A stretch of 64,000 bases of DNA from Diprion similis (Eukaryota; Arthropoda; Insecta; Hymenoptera; Diprionidae). The stretch lies in the NCBI RefSeq assembly GCF_021155765.1, contig NC_060111.1, positions 5,924,481 to 5,988,480 of the forward strand. Reading direction: 5' to 3'. The notes under the pieces are model-generated. The model had not been told where the DNA came from, ran no database searches, and was given only the letters and a program-made list of their open reading frames with translations. This document shows, one piece after another, positions 1-12,000 of the stretch; position 1 is the stretch's first letter, and each line of letters starts with the position of its first letter. A program made the translations under genes and the position numbers.

Positions 1-616
1 GTACGATAATCAATCGATACTTTCCATTAACCAAACATAAATTTACTTAGTCAATTATAAGAATTTTATTTACATATGTAACAAATGTATATGTTTATTT
101 AAATATTTTCATGTAAAATATTAAGAGATGTATAGAACTAACCAAAATGATTTTCGTTCTGTTGAGAGCTTAGAGCATATACTACTGGAAAGAACTACCC
201 ATCTCATCGACCTCGTCGAAAATAAAGACACAGTGATGAGAGATATATGTATGTTAAGATTACTCCGTCTCTCTCTTTTACTTTTATGCAAACCTACCTC
301 CAGTAGTATATTCTCTAATCGTAAGGTAGGGAGTAATTCTGATCCATGACGTATTCAACTGTAGGTGGAATATTTTCAAGAAGGCTGAATTTTTCCATTG
401 AAGATGAAGCAAAAAAATGGAATTCTTCCATTTTTCCTTCTAAATACATGAAATAAAAAATATAAGGTCAATATTTCCAAAAAAAAAAAAACTATTGTTA
501 ATGACATAACGAGCGCAGGTCATTGATAGCTTGAAAAAAGAAGTAGTAGAAAATAATGCTTGACCTTTGATGATTTTCCAAATCCAATTCAATACTGCTG
601 CAATATCCATCACTTT

Positions 617-1580
617 CTAACGTTTAACATTTTTCAAAAGATTCAATAAATCATTTACATTTATTTTGTACTTTAAACCACTTTCATCCGTATTTAAAAT
701 TTGTGCTCTGTCAAGTTTTTTCTCAGCCACTAACTCTGCAAGCTTTATTCTGCACAGATTAGCTGCTTCTTCATCGGCTGACAGTGTCTCCCCTTTACAA
801 CACACAATATTTCATAATATTAGACAATTTCCAATAAATATCATAGTTTTTCATTTATATCAAGAATTGCAAAAGCCTTTCCAAACCTCTGTGCTTATAG
901 AAAGATTGAATGATCTCTAATCATCTTTGGAAAGATACAATTAATTCCATAAAATGGTTCACAATATTACTTTCATTCTGAATGAAAAATGATGTATTTT
1001 ATGAATTCAAACTAGGAATAAAATTCTCCATATGTAGTGAATAAATGCTTAATGGGAAGGATAAATTTTGCTTACCGGAAATTGCTAAATCTTTGATGTG
1101 AGTTCGTTTCTTCCATTTATCTAACCATCCGTTACTAGCTTTGAAGTTCTCCGAGCCACCAATTCTAGTGTTAATAACAAGTGCTTGTCGACATAACATT
1201 GGTCCAGAAACTGGAATGCTATTGCGGCGACAATCATCAAACCATTCAAACAATTCGGCGTCGAGTTTTTCCGTTTTAGAAACTTTTTTCAATGTTTTTG
1301 TACTCTCTTTTTTAGCAGCATCCTCAATCAGATTCTTGTTAAGTTTCCATTTACGCAGAACACGATCACTCATGCCATATTTGGTACATATTTCATGAGA
1401 GGTTAAGTTTTTCAACTCTTCCAAGATTTTCTGTTTATCTTCAAATGTATATCGCTTACGTTTTTTCACTACTGGTGTTTGTGTGAAATTACTGCTGCTT
1501 TCAGGTATACATTCTGGGTCACTCTCTCCTACTGGTACGCAAAAGTCTGAGCTCTTTCCTTTTTTTAAAGTTTCTGTCAT
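617..1580 (-). pseudogene. Tigger/jerky-type (pogo superfamily) transposase-like gene, truncated
   Basis: Exon 1 (1076-1580) begins at an ATG and encodes a Lys/Arg-rich N-terminus followed by two DNA-binding modules. The first is a CENP-B/Psq-like helix-turn-helix (KRKRYTFEDKQKILEEL...SDRVLRKWKLN). The second is a Tc5/CENP-B-type HTH (RQALVINTRI...FKASNGWLDKWKKR). A good donor (GTAAGC) joins in phase to an acceptor before exon 2 (617-792), giving ISGETLSADEEAA and then ILNTDESGLKYK, the start of the DDE catalytic core with its first Asp. The frame then stops, and no second or third catalytic acidic residue is visible in the 600 bases to the window edge. Intact relatives are about 400-550 residues and this one is about 227. 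It is either a decayed element or the DNA-binding front of a domesticated gene. The family call is firm; the pseudogene status is less so, because further exons could lie left of the window. Confidence 0.7.
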
Positions 1581-1810
1581 TTCTATTGTTATTGCAAATA
1601 TCTATATATCACAGTTACAATCACCTTCGCTTCACACACTATTATTCAATAAATTCTATAACCCAAATGATGTATTTAAACACAAAATTATGCACTATAT
1701 AAAAATATATGCACATTTAACCGAAACATGTTTACATAGTCGACGTAAATAAAGTGACAATCGTTCTTGAGTATAGTTCAGTTGTCTCACCATGAAATAT
1801 AATTATTCAG

Positions 1811-2047
1811 GGCGCGTTGCGAAATTAGCTGGCAGCGCTAAAACTCCCTAGGAGAAAGGCAAAGCTATCAACGAACTGCACAGCGCAACAGAGATAAAAG
1901 TTTGTCGATGACGCTGTAACGCAACATAGGTTGCGTTCCGAAATTAGCTCCCAGTGCTATCGGCAATCTCTTATCTCTTTTGCGCTGCCGAGTTTGTGAC
2001 TAGCTCTGTCTCTGTCCTAGGGAGTTTTCAGCGCTACGTTGCACGCC
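1811..2047. repeat. Foldback (imperfect inverted) repeat, about 240 bp
   Basis: The left arm, from GGCGCGTTGCG through AAAACTCCCTAGGA to AACAGAGATAAAAG, is repeated in inverted form on the right, where CTCTTATCTCTTTTGCGC leads to TCCTAGGGAGTTTTCAGCGC and GCACGCC. Arms are about 110 bp with substitutions and small gaps. A direct repeat of GCGTTnCGAAATTAGCT occurs at about 1814 and 1933. It looks like a small non-autonomous foldback element. No coding capacity is seen. Confidence 0.6.
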
Positions 2048-2428
2048 GAAAAGACAGAGAGCGAGATAACTAAAGTATCATTCACAATCAACTTGGTACA
2101 GTGGTAATGCAAAAGTCTATTTTTTAGGTCCGTGGATAGCTCCAATAGCTTCTTTATCTATGGAAGCGGCTTAACATAGCGATTGTGACGTCATTTACCA
2201 GTAAAAGTCAGATCGTAGGTTTGAGATTTGAACTTGGCGGGAGTTGAGTCTCCCTAAACGCACTCTGTCTGCTCCGCATAAATGATGAATAAAGAATTTA
2301 AATGTCGATTCGTTTGCCTGGAAATAAACTGATGTCGAGTTGAGAACGAATCCTAGTAACCCAATAAGACACGATTCTTCGAAAATACAATGCAAGAGGC
2401 GAAGAAAAGAGCGTAGAAGCATACTTAC

Positions 2429-2781
2429 GGTGGTGAGTCACCGTGTCGTGAGTCTTGACTGGTCTTTCCGACTACGATTATCTGCTCTTCACCCCCCCTT
2501 CTGATGAGAAAGTGGCGTCCTCTGCATGCGAGGTGAACCAATGATAATCGGCCACCGTCACCTCGGAAAAGTTCCTTGGAATAAAATTCTTTGATAAATT
2601 CTGTAATCCCAATCCCGTAGTATGCCATTAATGTTGTGACGTGTAATATTTTTCTACCCACATAAATTATAATATTATTAGAATCGACGGGATTGGCTGG
2701 ATACAGTGTACTGTTTAGGTAAAACAACATTTTATACCTAATGCCTGTCATCTCTTGCACGTTTGCACTAGAAAATTTCAT
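2429..2781 (-). CDS. Unidentified ORF ending at a splice donor (possible first coding exon)
   Basis: An ATG at 2781 opens a frame of about 117 codons that runs into a perfect donor (GTAAGT) at 2428-2423, so it could be the first coding exon of a minus-strand gene divergent from Rer1. The translation starts MKFSSANVQEMTG and ends in a Gly/Arg-rich stretch. I recognise no domain in it. I could not find a convincing following exon among the bases to the left, where the foldback and the transposase-like gene lie. It may equally be untranslated leader or chance. Confidence 0.25.
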
Positions 2782-3048
2782 TCTGCTCAGAGGTTAGGTT
2801 AGAACTGCCTTGGTAACTGCTAATTACTCCGTTCGGTTATTATCTCTGACTATAGTGTTTATGCAACGTTATCATTCCCTCAGGATCTCATTACACAATC
2901 TAATTCATTGCAAAATATGTTCAGTCCATGACAATTATTTTTTCCACAATCGCATCATGTATTTCGAATTGAAAATCCAAAATGAAAAAGGGCAAATTTT
3001 TTAACAATTAATTACAGTCACGTTTTAATAATTTTTTAGGAAAATATC

Positions 3049-4313
3049 ATGATGCAAGATGAGGACTTGGGCGGAACACCGAGGCGGAACATTTTTAGTC
3101 AAGGACTAATAAGATTATCACAGGTAACAGTATAGTTGAAAACGAAATAAGAAACTCTTAAACAAATTCTTCAAGTTCTCGCAATGATTTGCTTGTCATC
3201 GTCAAACACGATTTATTGACAGTCTTGTTCATTGTTACAGGTATATCAGAGTTATCTGGACGTATGGACTCCCCATGCTATCTCAAGATGGATATTTGCT
3301 GCATTTCTTTTAGCCATATTTATTTTGCGGATTTTATTGACACAGGTGGGCGGGAAATCATATGCAAAATTACCTGTCCATTAAAAAATGAAAACACTGT
3401 CTAACAACGCTGACATGCTGAATAATCTTACATTATCATTGTTTAGGGTTGGTACATTGTTACATACGCCCTGGGAATTTACCACCTTAATCTGTTCATT
3501 GCATTCCTCACACCAAAAATCGATCCCGCGATGGACTTCGATGGTGAGAATAAACTTCAGACATACTTGAACTTGATATTTAGTATTACATGCAGCTAAT
3601 CATAATATAAAAAAAAAAGAGTTTAATGGTATTCACATCGATATCATTAATATCATGTCTGGTTTTAGATGGAGATGGTCCCGAACTCCCCACGAGATCG
3701 AACGAAGAGTTTAGGCCATTCATAAGGCGGTTGCCAGAGTTTAAGTTCTGGTATTCAGTGACCAAATCTACGATTTTTGCAATGGTGTGCACTTTATTCG
3801 ATTGCTTTAATATCCCAGTATTCTGGCCAATCCTTGTTATGTATTTCATAACTCTCTTCTGCATTACTATGAAACGTCAAATAAAGGTAAGAATCTTCTA
3901 TTTATCTCTGCAAGTAGAAATTGCAATGGATAGATGTGATAGAAGTGTATTTCATTTAATCTTATACTAGAGTTTCTGGAGATATGCTACAGTATTTTTC
4001 CTACATGCGTGGTAACGGCATTCATAGTTTATTTTCACTGTTACATAACTCACGAGTGACGTAGATATGAACAGATTTAAGTCAATTAAACTCTATTACA
4101 AGTGGCAATCATATATCACCCCATCTAACAGTAAACAATTCTGGAGTACCGAATGTTTCATTCATAATCGATGTACGGATATGATAGTGATGTAGAAGAT
4201 TAACAAAATTTTTTTCACAGCACATGGTGAAGTACCGATACCTGCCGTTTACACATGGGAAACCAAAATACCAAAACCACGAAGATACTTCGAGATTAAT
4301 ACCTCCGAAATGA
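3049..4313 (+). CDS. Rer1: Rer1, retrieval receptor for ER membrane proteins
   Basis: Coding exons are 3049-3123, 3241-3345, 3447-3543, 3669-3886 and 4221-4313. Phases join into one 195-residue protein, the normal Rer1 length. Rer1 is a four-pass Golgi membrane protein that returns escaped ER membrane proteins, through COPI, by reading polar residues in their transmembrane segments. Visible marks are [20 protein letters not shown] before the first membrane segment, [12 protein letters not shown], the acidic linker [31 protein letters not shown], two closely spaced C-terminal membrane segments, and a cytosolic tail with [14 protein letters not shown]. Two ATGs lie in tandem and I took the first. 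A preceding TTTTTTAG at 3032-3039 suggests that the start exon is preceded by an untranslated exon. The next gene converges on it from the right. Confidence 0.95.
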
Positions 4314-4536
4314 GTAGCAGCAGCCACCAGTGGTGGACGAGTGTATAAAGATAATGCGTAAATGTGCGTAGTTCTTAAATTCTTCAAAAATCCTGTGTAA
4401 ATGCCCAAGAACTTTGGTAATGAATAGTTAATTTTTTTTATTATACCATCATCTAGAAAACAATTGATATAATTGAAATATGAAGGATACAAAATAGGAG
4501 TCAAAACTCCTGGATATAATATTAACTGGTATATGA

Positions 4537-4542
4537 AATAAA
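4537..4542 (+). other. Poly(A) signal of Rer1
   Basis: A canonical AATAAA lies about 225 bases after the Rer1 stop codon. It is the first canonical hexamer there and the likely cleavage signal. Confidence 0.5.
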
Positions 4543-6006
4543 ATGTATTAATATATTTGTAACATAAACTTGTACAACCTATTGTTAGGGTCTTACATTG
4601 TTTCTGGACACAGTAAAAATATTATAAACTGCATGCAGTTGTTAATGTAATATTAAATTATCGCTGAGTGTAAAAAATAAGACATAATAGGTAAGATTGA
4701 TCGGAATGATTCGAATTTCTTTCACAACTCCACCAAACTAAAATGGTTATTATTTCAGTATGTATATTTTACTATCAATTCGAAGGAAAAAATATATATT
4801 AATATACTTGTGTTTGTATATTCACTCAATGTACCGCAGTAATTCATGTATATAGATTTCTTTTTAATTTCAACCAACAATGGCTCAAACTAGTCAAGTC
4901 ATCAAAATTAGTTGGACCCTTTTAAATGAACACTGTATGTAAGTAGCAAAGATAATTTATTGCCTAGCGAAAAGTAGGCAATGTAAAAGTTTTCTTATTG
5001 TTTTTACATTCAAATTTTGCAAACAATCATAGATATTTATTTTGTGTGTTCCTTGTGAAACTTAACCGTTTATTATACGTAATATTAACTGTCTAAATTA
5101 TACAACAATTAAAACTTATGACTAGTTGTCTCGATTGAAAACTGTCTAAATATAACAATAGTAACTTGGATCTTTGTATTTATTTCTTCATTACAGATCG
5201 ATATTGCCATAATAATATACTCCCTTCATCTGCCTGCTACAATGCTGACATATAATTTCAGTTGTACATTGCACTTTATCATTATTGAATAGCACATTGT
5301 TATTAATGTTTTTTTTTTCCTAGCAGTGCATAATTTTCCCGATTTTAGGAACTCTGGAATAACGATTATAACTTCTCTGTGTTGAAATGTGTCTCAGTTC
5401 ATGATTACTACGAATAAACATTATAATAACTATATAACGACATGTTAACACGTTTTTTCTTCTGAATTATCACCTAATGAATATAAATATAGCATTGAAA
5501 GAATAAATTGACACTTTCTAATCTAACATTATACATTCATGAAGAAAAAATCTACATTTAACATCAAACGATTCCTTCTGCATACATGTAATTGATATGA
5601 CTATGTATGTACTGTACATGGTTGTGAGATTGCGTTGTGGTAAATAGTCAGTAGCAAAATTTAGGACATCTGATGATTATAAAAATAAACATTACACGTA
5701 TTGAATCAAATCTAGCCACACGCAAATGACAATTTTTATACCCTGGTTTATTTATAAATATACATCATATATACGCACACGATGCTAGTAATAATATTAT
5801 ATACCATGTATACTCAGTTGTATACCATACATGCATATATATAGAATATATGTATACTCCTCTTTTTTTTGTACGAAGAATGGTACACGTAAAATTTATT
5901 TTGAGATATATATCAGTGATTTTAAGCCTTAAGGTATAATAATAATAATTATTATTATAATAATACGTGTGTGTGTATGTATATAGTATATATATATATA
6001 TTATTT
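4543..6006. other. AT-rich space between Rer1 and the DH44 receptor
   Basis: No ORF or conserved element is recognised. It should contain the 3' untranslated region of the minus-strand receptor gene. At 5938-6003 there is a compound microsatellite of TAA/TTA, GT and TA units next to the receptor stop codon. The TAA/TTA part is a perfect inverted repeat. Confidence 0.6.
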
Positions 6007-9000
6007 TTATTCGTTAAGATCTTCGGATATAGCCTTTTTTTCACGTTCTATAAACGCTGTTGCTGAATTGGCCCCAATAACTGTAGTTGTTGTTGTTTCA
6101 CTCACTGTAGATTCCCTTTTCCGATAAGGATTCGAGGGTTGACAATAAAGTCTAAACAAATAACGTTGTAGGAAACGTGTACCAAACAAAAGTGTTCTAT
6201 GATATCGAACAACCCTAGTTATATAACTACTAAAACTGCATTATTAATCACCCAGGGTATGTGTCTATATGAATTCAATTTTAATTCTGCTGTTTGTGAT
6301 CGATAAGGGCCTGCAATTGTTTACCTTATGCTCTCCGTTCTTGAACGAGGTGACCAATTGTTACAGCTATAATACCGCCGATCTGCTCCAAGATTCCTTG
6401 CCGTACTCCATCTTGAGAAATGATGTCTCACGGTATTTTGTACCTCAGTATTAAGAAAGCAGTAAAATAGCGCTACCGAAAGACCCTGAAAAGAAATATT
6501 AAGCGAACAAATGGATCGTTTTGATTGAAATGTTATCTTTGGTACTAATATCTAATTCGTAGGAATGGGTAATGGCTGCAACATTAACAATGGATTACCT
6601 GAAAAGAGAGCAGCATCGCACGCAGATTTCCAAATGCATGAGCTATATCTCCTTGCGTCGGTCCGGCAAGTACAAGTATATAAGTAACGCCAAGGAGTGG
6701 AATGAGTACAAGAAGTGCCTTTGTAGCTTTTCTGTATTGCTGTGTCTCTACATTGTTTGCCGAACGAAGTTTAGTTATTAACACCTGAAATAAGACATAA
6801 TTATGTGCGTATTTGTATTTTGTCGGTCTATATAATGTAAAATGACTCCTGCTTATAAAACAATACAATTCTTATTCCCATACTTCATAACTTTATATAA
6901 GAAGAGTTTAAACGTAATCTATAAAAACTTAACATCATGCCTATGTTTTCACATAAGAATATAAGTATATATGTTTTCTGAAACAGAAGTCGATATGTAA
7001 ATCTATTTTTCTTAATACTCACCCACATGATCATAAAGAGGAATATAACGTTCATACAAAGAACGACGATTGTTGGTGCTATGTAAAACCAATCGTAAGG
7101 ATGTGGTGCCATCCACGGGCAGTGTTTCGACAGTGTAATTTCCTGAAATAAAATCGAACTTCACAATGTATAACAACGGAGAATTATTTTAATCAATTAT
7201 TAATCCTATAGCTATCAATGTATAGAAAATTTCTGTCAGTCCTTTAAAACCAGTACTTAATTCAGATCAAAAACATAGAATTCTGTACAACGAAAATTAT
7301 GAGATGGTTTACAGTCATATAACTTTTTTTATGTTTTGAGGGAAACGACAATTGACGGAAGAAACATTTAAATGGAATAATAGTTTATCTACTAAACGAA
7401 TGTCATCTGCAGAGAATAATTCAGTGCAATCCCAGAATTTGATTTTATCAATCAATCATTTCAGACATTTGGCAACTAATGGATGACAGGACAGATTTTT
7501 TCACAGAAATTTTTCACCGTAAAAATCTCTGTAGACTTGGTAGGTAATTTTGAAAAAAAATTTGAACAGCGAAAATCTAGTAACGTTGAGAAATACCGAA
7601 AAATCCCAAACGAAGGAAAATTACTTTGAATTAATGTATTGATGAAGACTTTTTGCAATATACATACACCATTGCAAATTCACTGAATTAATTTGCAAAG
7701 ATGTTTACCCATTCCGTGATGAGTTTATGCGGTAAGAGAAAAATTTCACCGGTAGTCTGTTCAAAACAATACAATCACCTGTTGAATTTCTGAAATAACA
7801 TTATCCCCGAGTGATTTGGCCATCCCCCACACTCCGGTCACGATCAATGGTGTTCCTAAAAATTGTGAAATGCGAATTAGTCTATTATATGACTGAGGAA
7901 CGCTGCGCACACTTCGATGCAATAATATTTCCACGTATATAGCAATATTTCGATCCAGTGAATTGAAACGAATTGACCTATTCGATATTTCAAAGAATTG
8001 GGATTGAAACGAATTGGGACGGACTAAGGATTTGGGATAAGAGTGATCGAAGAAGAAGGGAATTGGTCTTGTTTGGTAACGACTTTCTGACTTTAATTCG
8101 GAATCCTTGGAGTCTGAAATTGAATCGCGATTCGGTTTCATTCGATGAAAAGTAGCAATTCATACGTACCCCAACCAATAATCAAACATAGTCTCAGTTT
8201 GATGTTGTCTCCGGTAAAAGTTTTTACTACTAACAGGTACAAATACAGTCCTGAAAAAACGAAACCTTGTGATTCGATTTCAATCGGTTTTACGATACGA
8301 TTATATCAACGAATATCCCGTATGTTGTTTACCTTCGACAAACATCCAGAAAAAGTTTGTCAGATAGAAGTACTGTAGAATGGACAAGATTGTTATACAA
8401 GTTGGAAGATCCGTATGCGTTGATATCTGCAATGAATATACATAATTGAACGATTAGTAATGTACACAAGTTTTTTTTTCTTCTTCGTTAAACACGCAAA
8501 GAAACAGCTTGCACGTGTCAAAAAACCGTAAATTACAAAAATTAGTCACAAATAAATTAATTACAAATACAATATGCCGTGAAAATGTCAAAGATATTAA
8601 AAAAAAAAACAGAAAAAAAACGCCTTTACCATCTTTAATAGACAACACGCGACGCACCAATGTTTTTTATGTTGCAGGTCTGTCGAATACAAGGCGTAAA
8701 TTTATGTGCAGAGAGCGGTTTGAGTTGCGTGATTACTACCGATAATGTTTATTTAGAACTTTACCTGCATAACAGCTGTTAGAATCCACATCAGATCAGC
8801 CAGTATGTAGGAGAACATTAAATTTGTGTGAATGCTATTTCTCAGGCACCTCAGTTCCCTTAATAAAATATAAATTTAAATTAGTATAACAATAATCGAT
8901 ATCTGAATAGGATTTTCTTAATTTCCTTTTATTCATTATAATTATGGTGACTAATATATTACACAACTTTTAAATCGAGTTTCGTGCACTGATGACGAAG

Positions 9001-12000
9001 ACGAACAAGAAAGGTGCTGAATGAATTATATACTGAGAAAGGGATTGAAATAAATGTAAAAACAAGCGACCTATCACTCGAATTCTTGAAATAATTCAAA
9101 CTCTGTTCGACTATTTATATTATACGTATTTTTTCCACGAGAACAAACACTTAAACTAACTGAATTATAATTACATCAAAGTTATCTCATAACATTGTTT
9201 ACCGATGCCTCTTAAACTTGGGTAGATTGATTGATCTGTTATGTTACAGGCCGGCATAAATACACTCACGAAATGTGTATATAAGTTATAGGTACGTGTA
9301 TGTATATGTTACACGTCAAGTTCGCACATTTAGGATACGAAAATACAATCACCGTATATAAGATAGGATAACAAAAGCTTGTACGAATGCTCGAGTTCAA
9401 GCCAATTAGGAGAACTTTGTGATTATTTGTTCATTCAATGTCTGTCGAGAGACCGGACGCGAGAAAAAAATTCCCCAGTTTTCAGATGCTCTCACCACTT
9501 TGCAACGTTTTATCAATAAAACTCTCCTTCCAATTGTTAGACAGAACACAATTCTCCGGTGAAAATTTCTCACAAAAAAAAGGGACTTAAGAGCGCAAAC
9601 ACAATGAGACTGAAGTTAGTAACATAACGTTAATGTAACGAAACTTTAGAATAAAAATCGTCATTTTCCAGCTTAAGAATAACTAGTGGAGTTGAATTTA
9701 GCAAATCTGCACTTGTTTTTTCTGTATGAAGGTTTATCGAATTTCAATAACGTTGCAAACTGCAATCTGATTATATACGAGTAGACGGTAAAAAAATTGG
9801 TTGAATTTCGGGAATTTAAAAGTCGACAACCAATTATTCAACTTGATTGCAGGGTTTGTATTATTCAAAAGTATGTAAATCGAGCTTCATTTACATATTT
9901 CTTTTTACTCGAATCAATCAATAGAAAGCACTGTAATTGATAATAAGTTCAACGGCAATTCGCTGGGTGACGCGAATTTTGCGGTATTCAGAAAATAAAA
10001 AAAACGCACTCAATCACTTAACTTGAAATTTTTAGAGAGGATTTCCGGATGGTTATATGGCGTAAATCAAATAATTGGTTGTCGAGTTATAAATAGCCAA
10101 AAATTGACCAACTTTCTCAGCTGTCTATGCGTATAAAAATCCGCTTCTACTTTTCTCATATGTCCCGTCATAAATTCCGAGGTTCTAACTGGATCTCTAG
10201 AGTTTGGGTGAACATCGCGAGACGACGAAATTCTGCGCGTCGTTTCACGATTCATCCGATCGAGGACGTTATCAGGTATGGACCACAATGGACCAAGTCA
10301 CGCGATATGAAGCTTCCAGCTGTGCAAGCAACGGCAGAGCTGGGAATGACAGGGAGAGAGGTGCGGGTTTCCGTTCCTATTATTCCAGAACCTGTCTCAC
10401 AATTGGCAATGAAGTTAGAGTCTACGCAATTACGCGATAAGTCTGAGTTACTTTAATCCCGCGTATAGTGAAATAAATTGCAGCAGTACCATTATGCAAA
10501 CCTTGACAAAATACAGGGTGTTGCCAAGTAAACGCCGCAGTATGTTGAGTTGCCTATCACTCAGGAGAACCATTATCGGTAAAGCAGATCGTCGAATCAG
10601 GTTCGCTTCGGTCAAGTCAAGTCATATAATCACTTTGACTTGACTCCTAAATGCGATCACTAACCGCTTCAGCATGAGTTATAAACAATGGAACAACTGC
10701 TTGGCAACAGGGGAAATTCGAACTCACTCGGGAGAACTTTGAACGCGATACCTACCGATAACTCGGCAGGTCTGTATTACCAATATTTGTTCCCCTTAGT
10801 GGTAGACAACCGACTAACCTGCGACGTTTACTTGGAAACACCCTCTATAATAATAGTACAGTGGTACTTCCTTCGCACGCGGTTGGAGGATCAATGATGA
10901 GAACAAGTGGCTGGATTATGCATTACACGTAAGCTGCCTGCGATTGTATAACACATAAGTATATTATAATACTCACTTGTAGTACAAAAATATAGACACT
11001 GCGACGATGAGGGTGAAGAGGGAAAAGGAGTATCCAATAAAGTATATCATCGTCATCATTTCGATACCAGTTGTTCCAGGCGGTGTCAAAATTGTGTTTT
11101 CACACGCCGTGTAATTCGAGTATTTGTCCCACGTTCCGTTCGATCTACACCATCGACTCGCATTTTCTGAAAATTGAATGTAAACATTGTACAGAATGAA
11201 AAGGTAGCTGGAATTAAAATAAATTGGAAACGGAAGATTGCACACCAAAGTTCTCGCAACATCTGTCGAATATTCTGAGAATAATGAATTTTTTGGAAAT
11301 TGGACTGCTACTGTTTTGCGACCGGAAGTCGAGAGATACCAAAAAAAATTGTGCCATATCTCCATCGAATAGTTATTTTTATCCACAAGGATTCGAATCG
11401 ATTTTATTGTTTGTTAGGAATTGTTAGGAAAAGTTTCGCGACACGTCTGTACCGAATACTTGATGTATCACTGGAATTACGATCAAATCGATCGAGGCAT
11501 TTCGCTGTAATTTAGCATACACGAAAAATTTATGGCTAATGTCATCCGAATGCTTGATTTTTCGCCCAAATTCATCCAAATCAATAAAGCCGTCTTACCA
11601 AAATTAAGTAAACAACATTTCCTGCGTAGGAATAAAAACACGGACACACATGATGAAAAATGCTAGAAAATGATTGTGTGAGTAATGAAGCGTCCTTCCA
11701 AGCTGATGAGATTTTTTTTTCAACTACGTATAATTTGACTTTTTAATTGCACTTTGTGGAATTTGAAAATTCTCCGTTTCATCGTGATACATAGATATAC
11801 TGTTTCGATCAAATTTATCTTCATTGACTTTAGTCGGAGCTCTAAATGCTTTTCCCGAACCTCTTTTTTTGCTACACCTTTCCCATCCCCCAGACGCAGG
11901 ATGGATCCTTAAACGTCGACGAAGCGCTTAAGCCATCAACTCCCTCTCTTTCAAGATTTAACCTGCTGGAAAATTGCCAGTATTGCGTGGATTTACCGAG

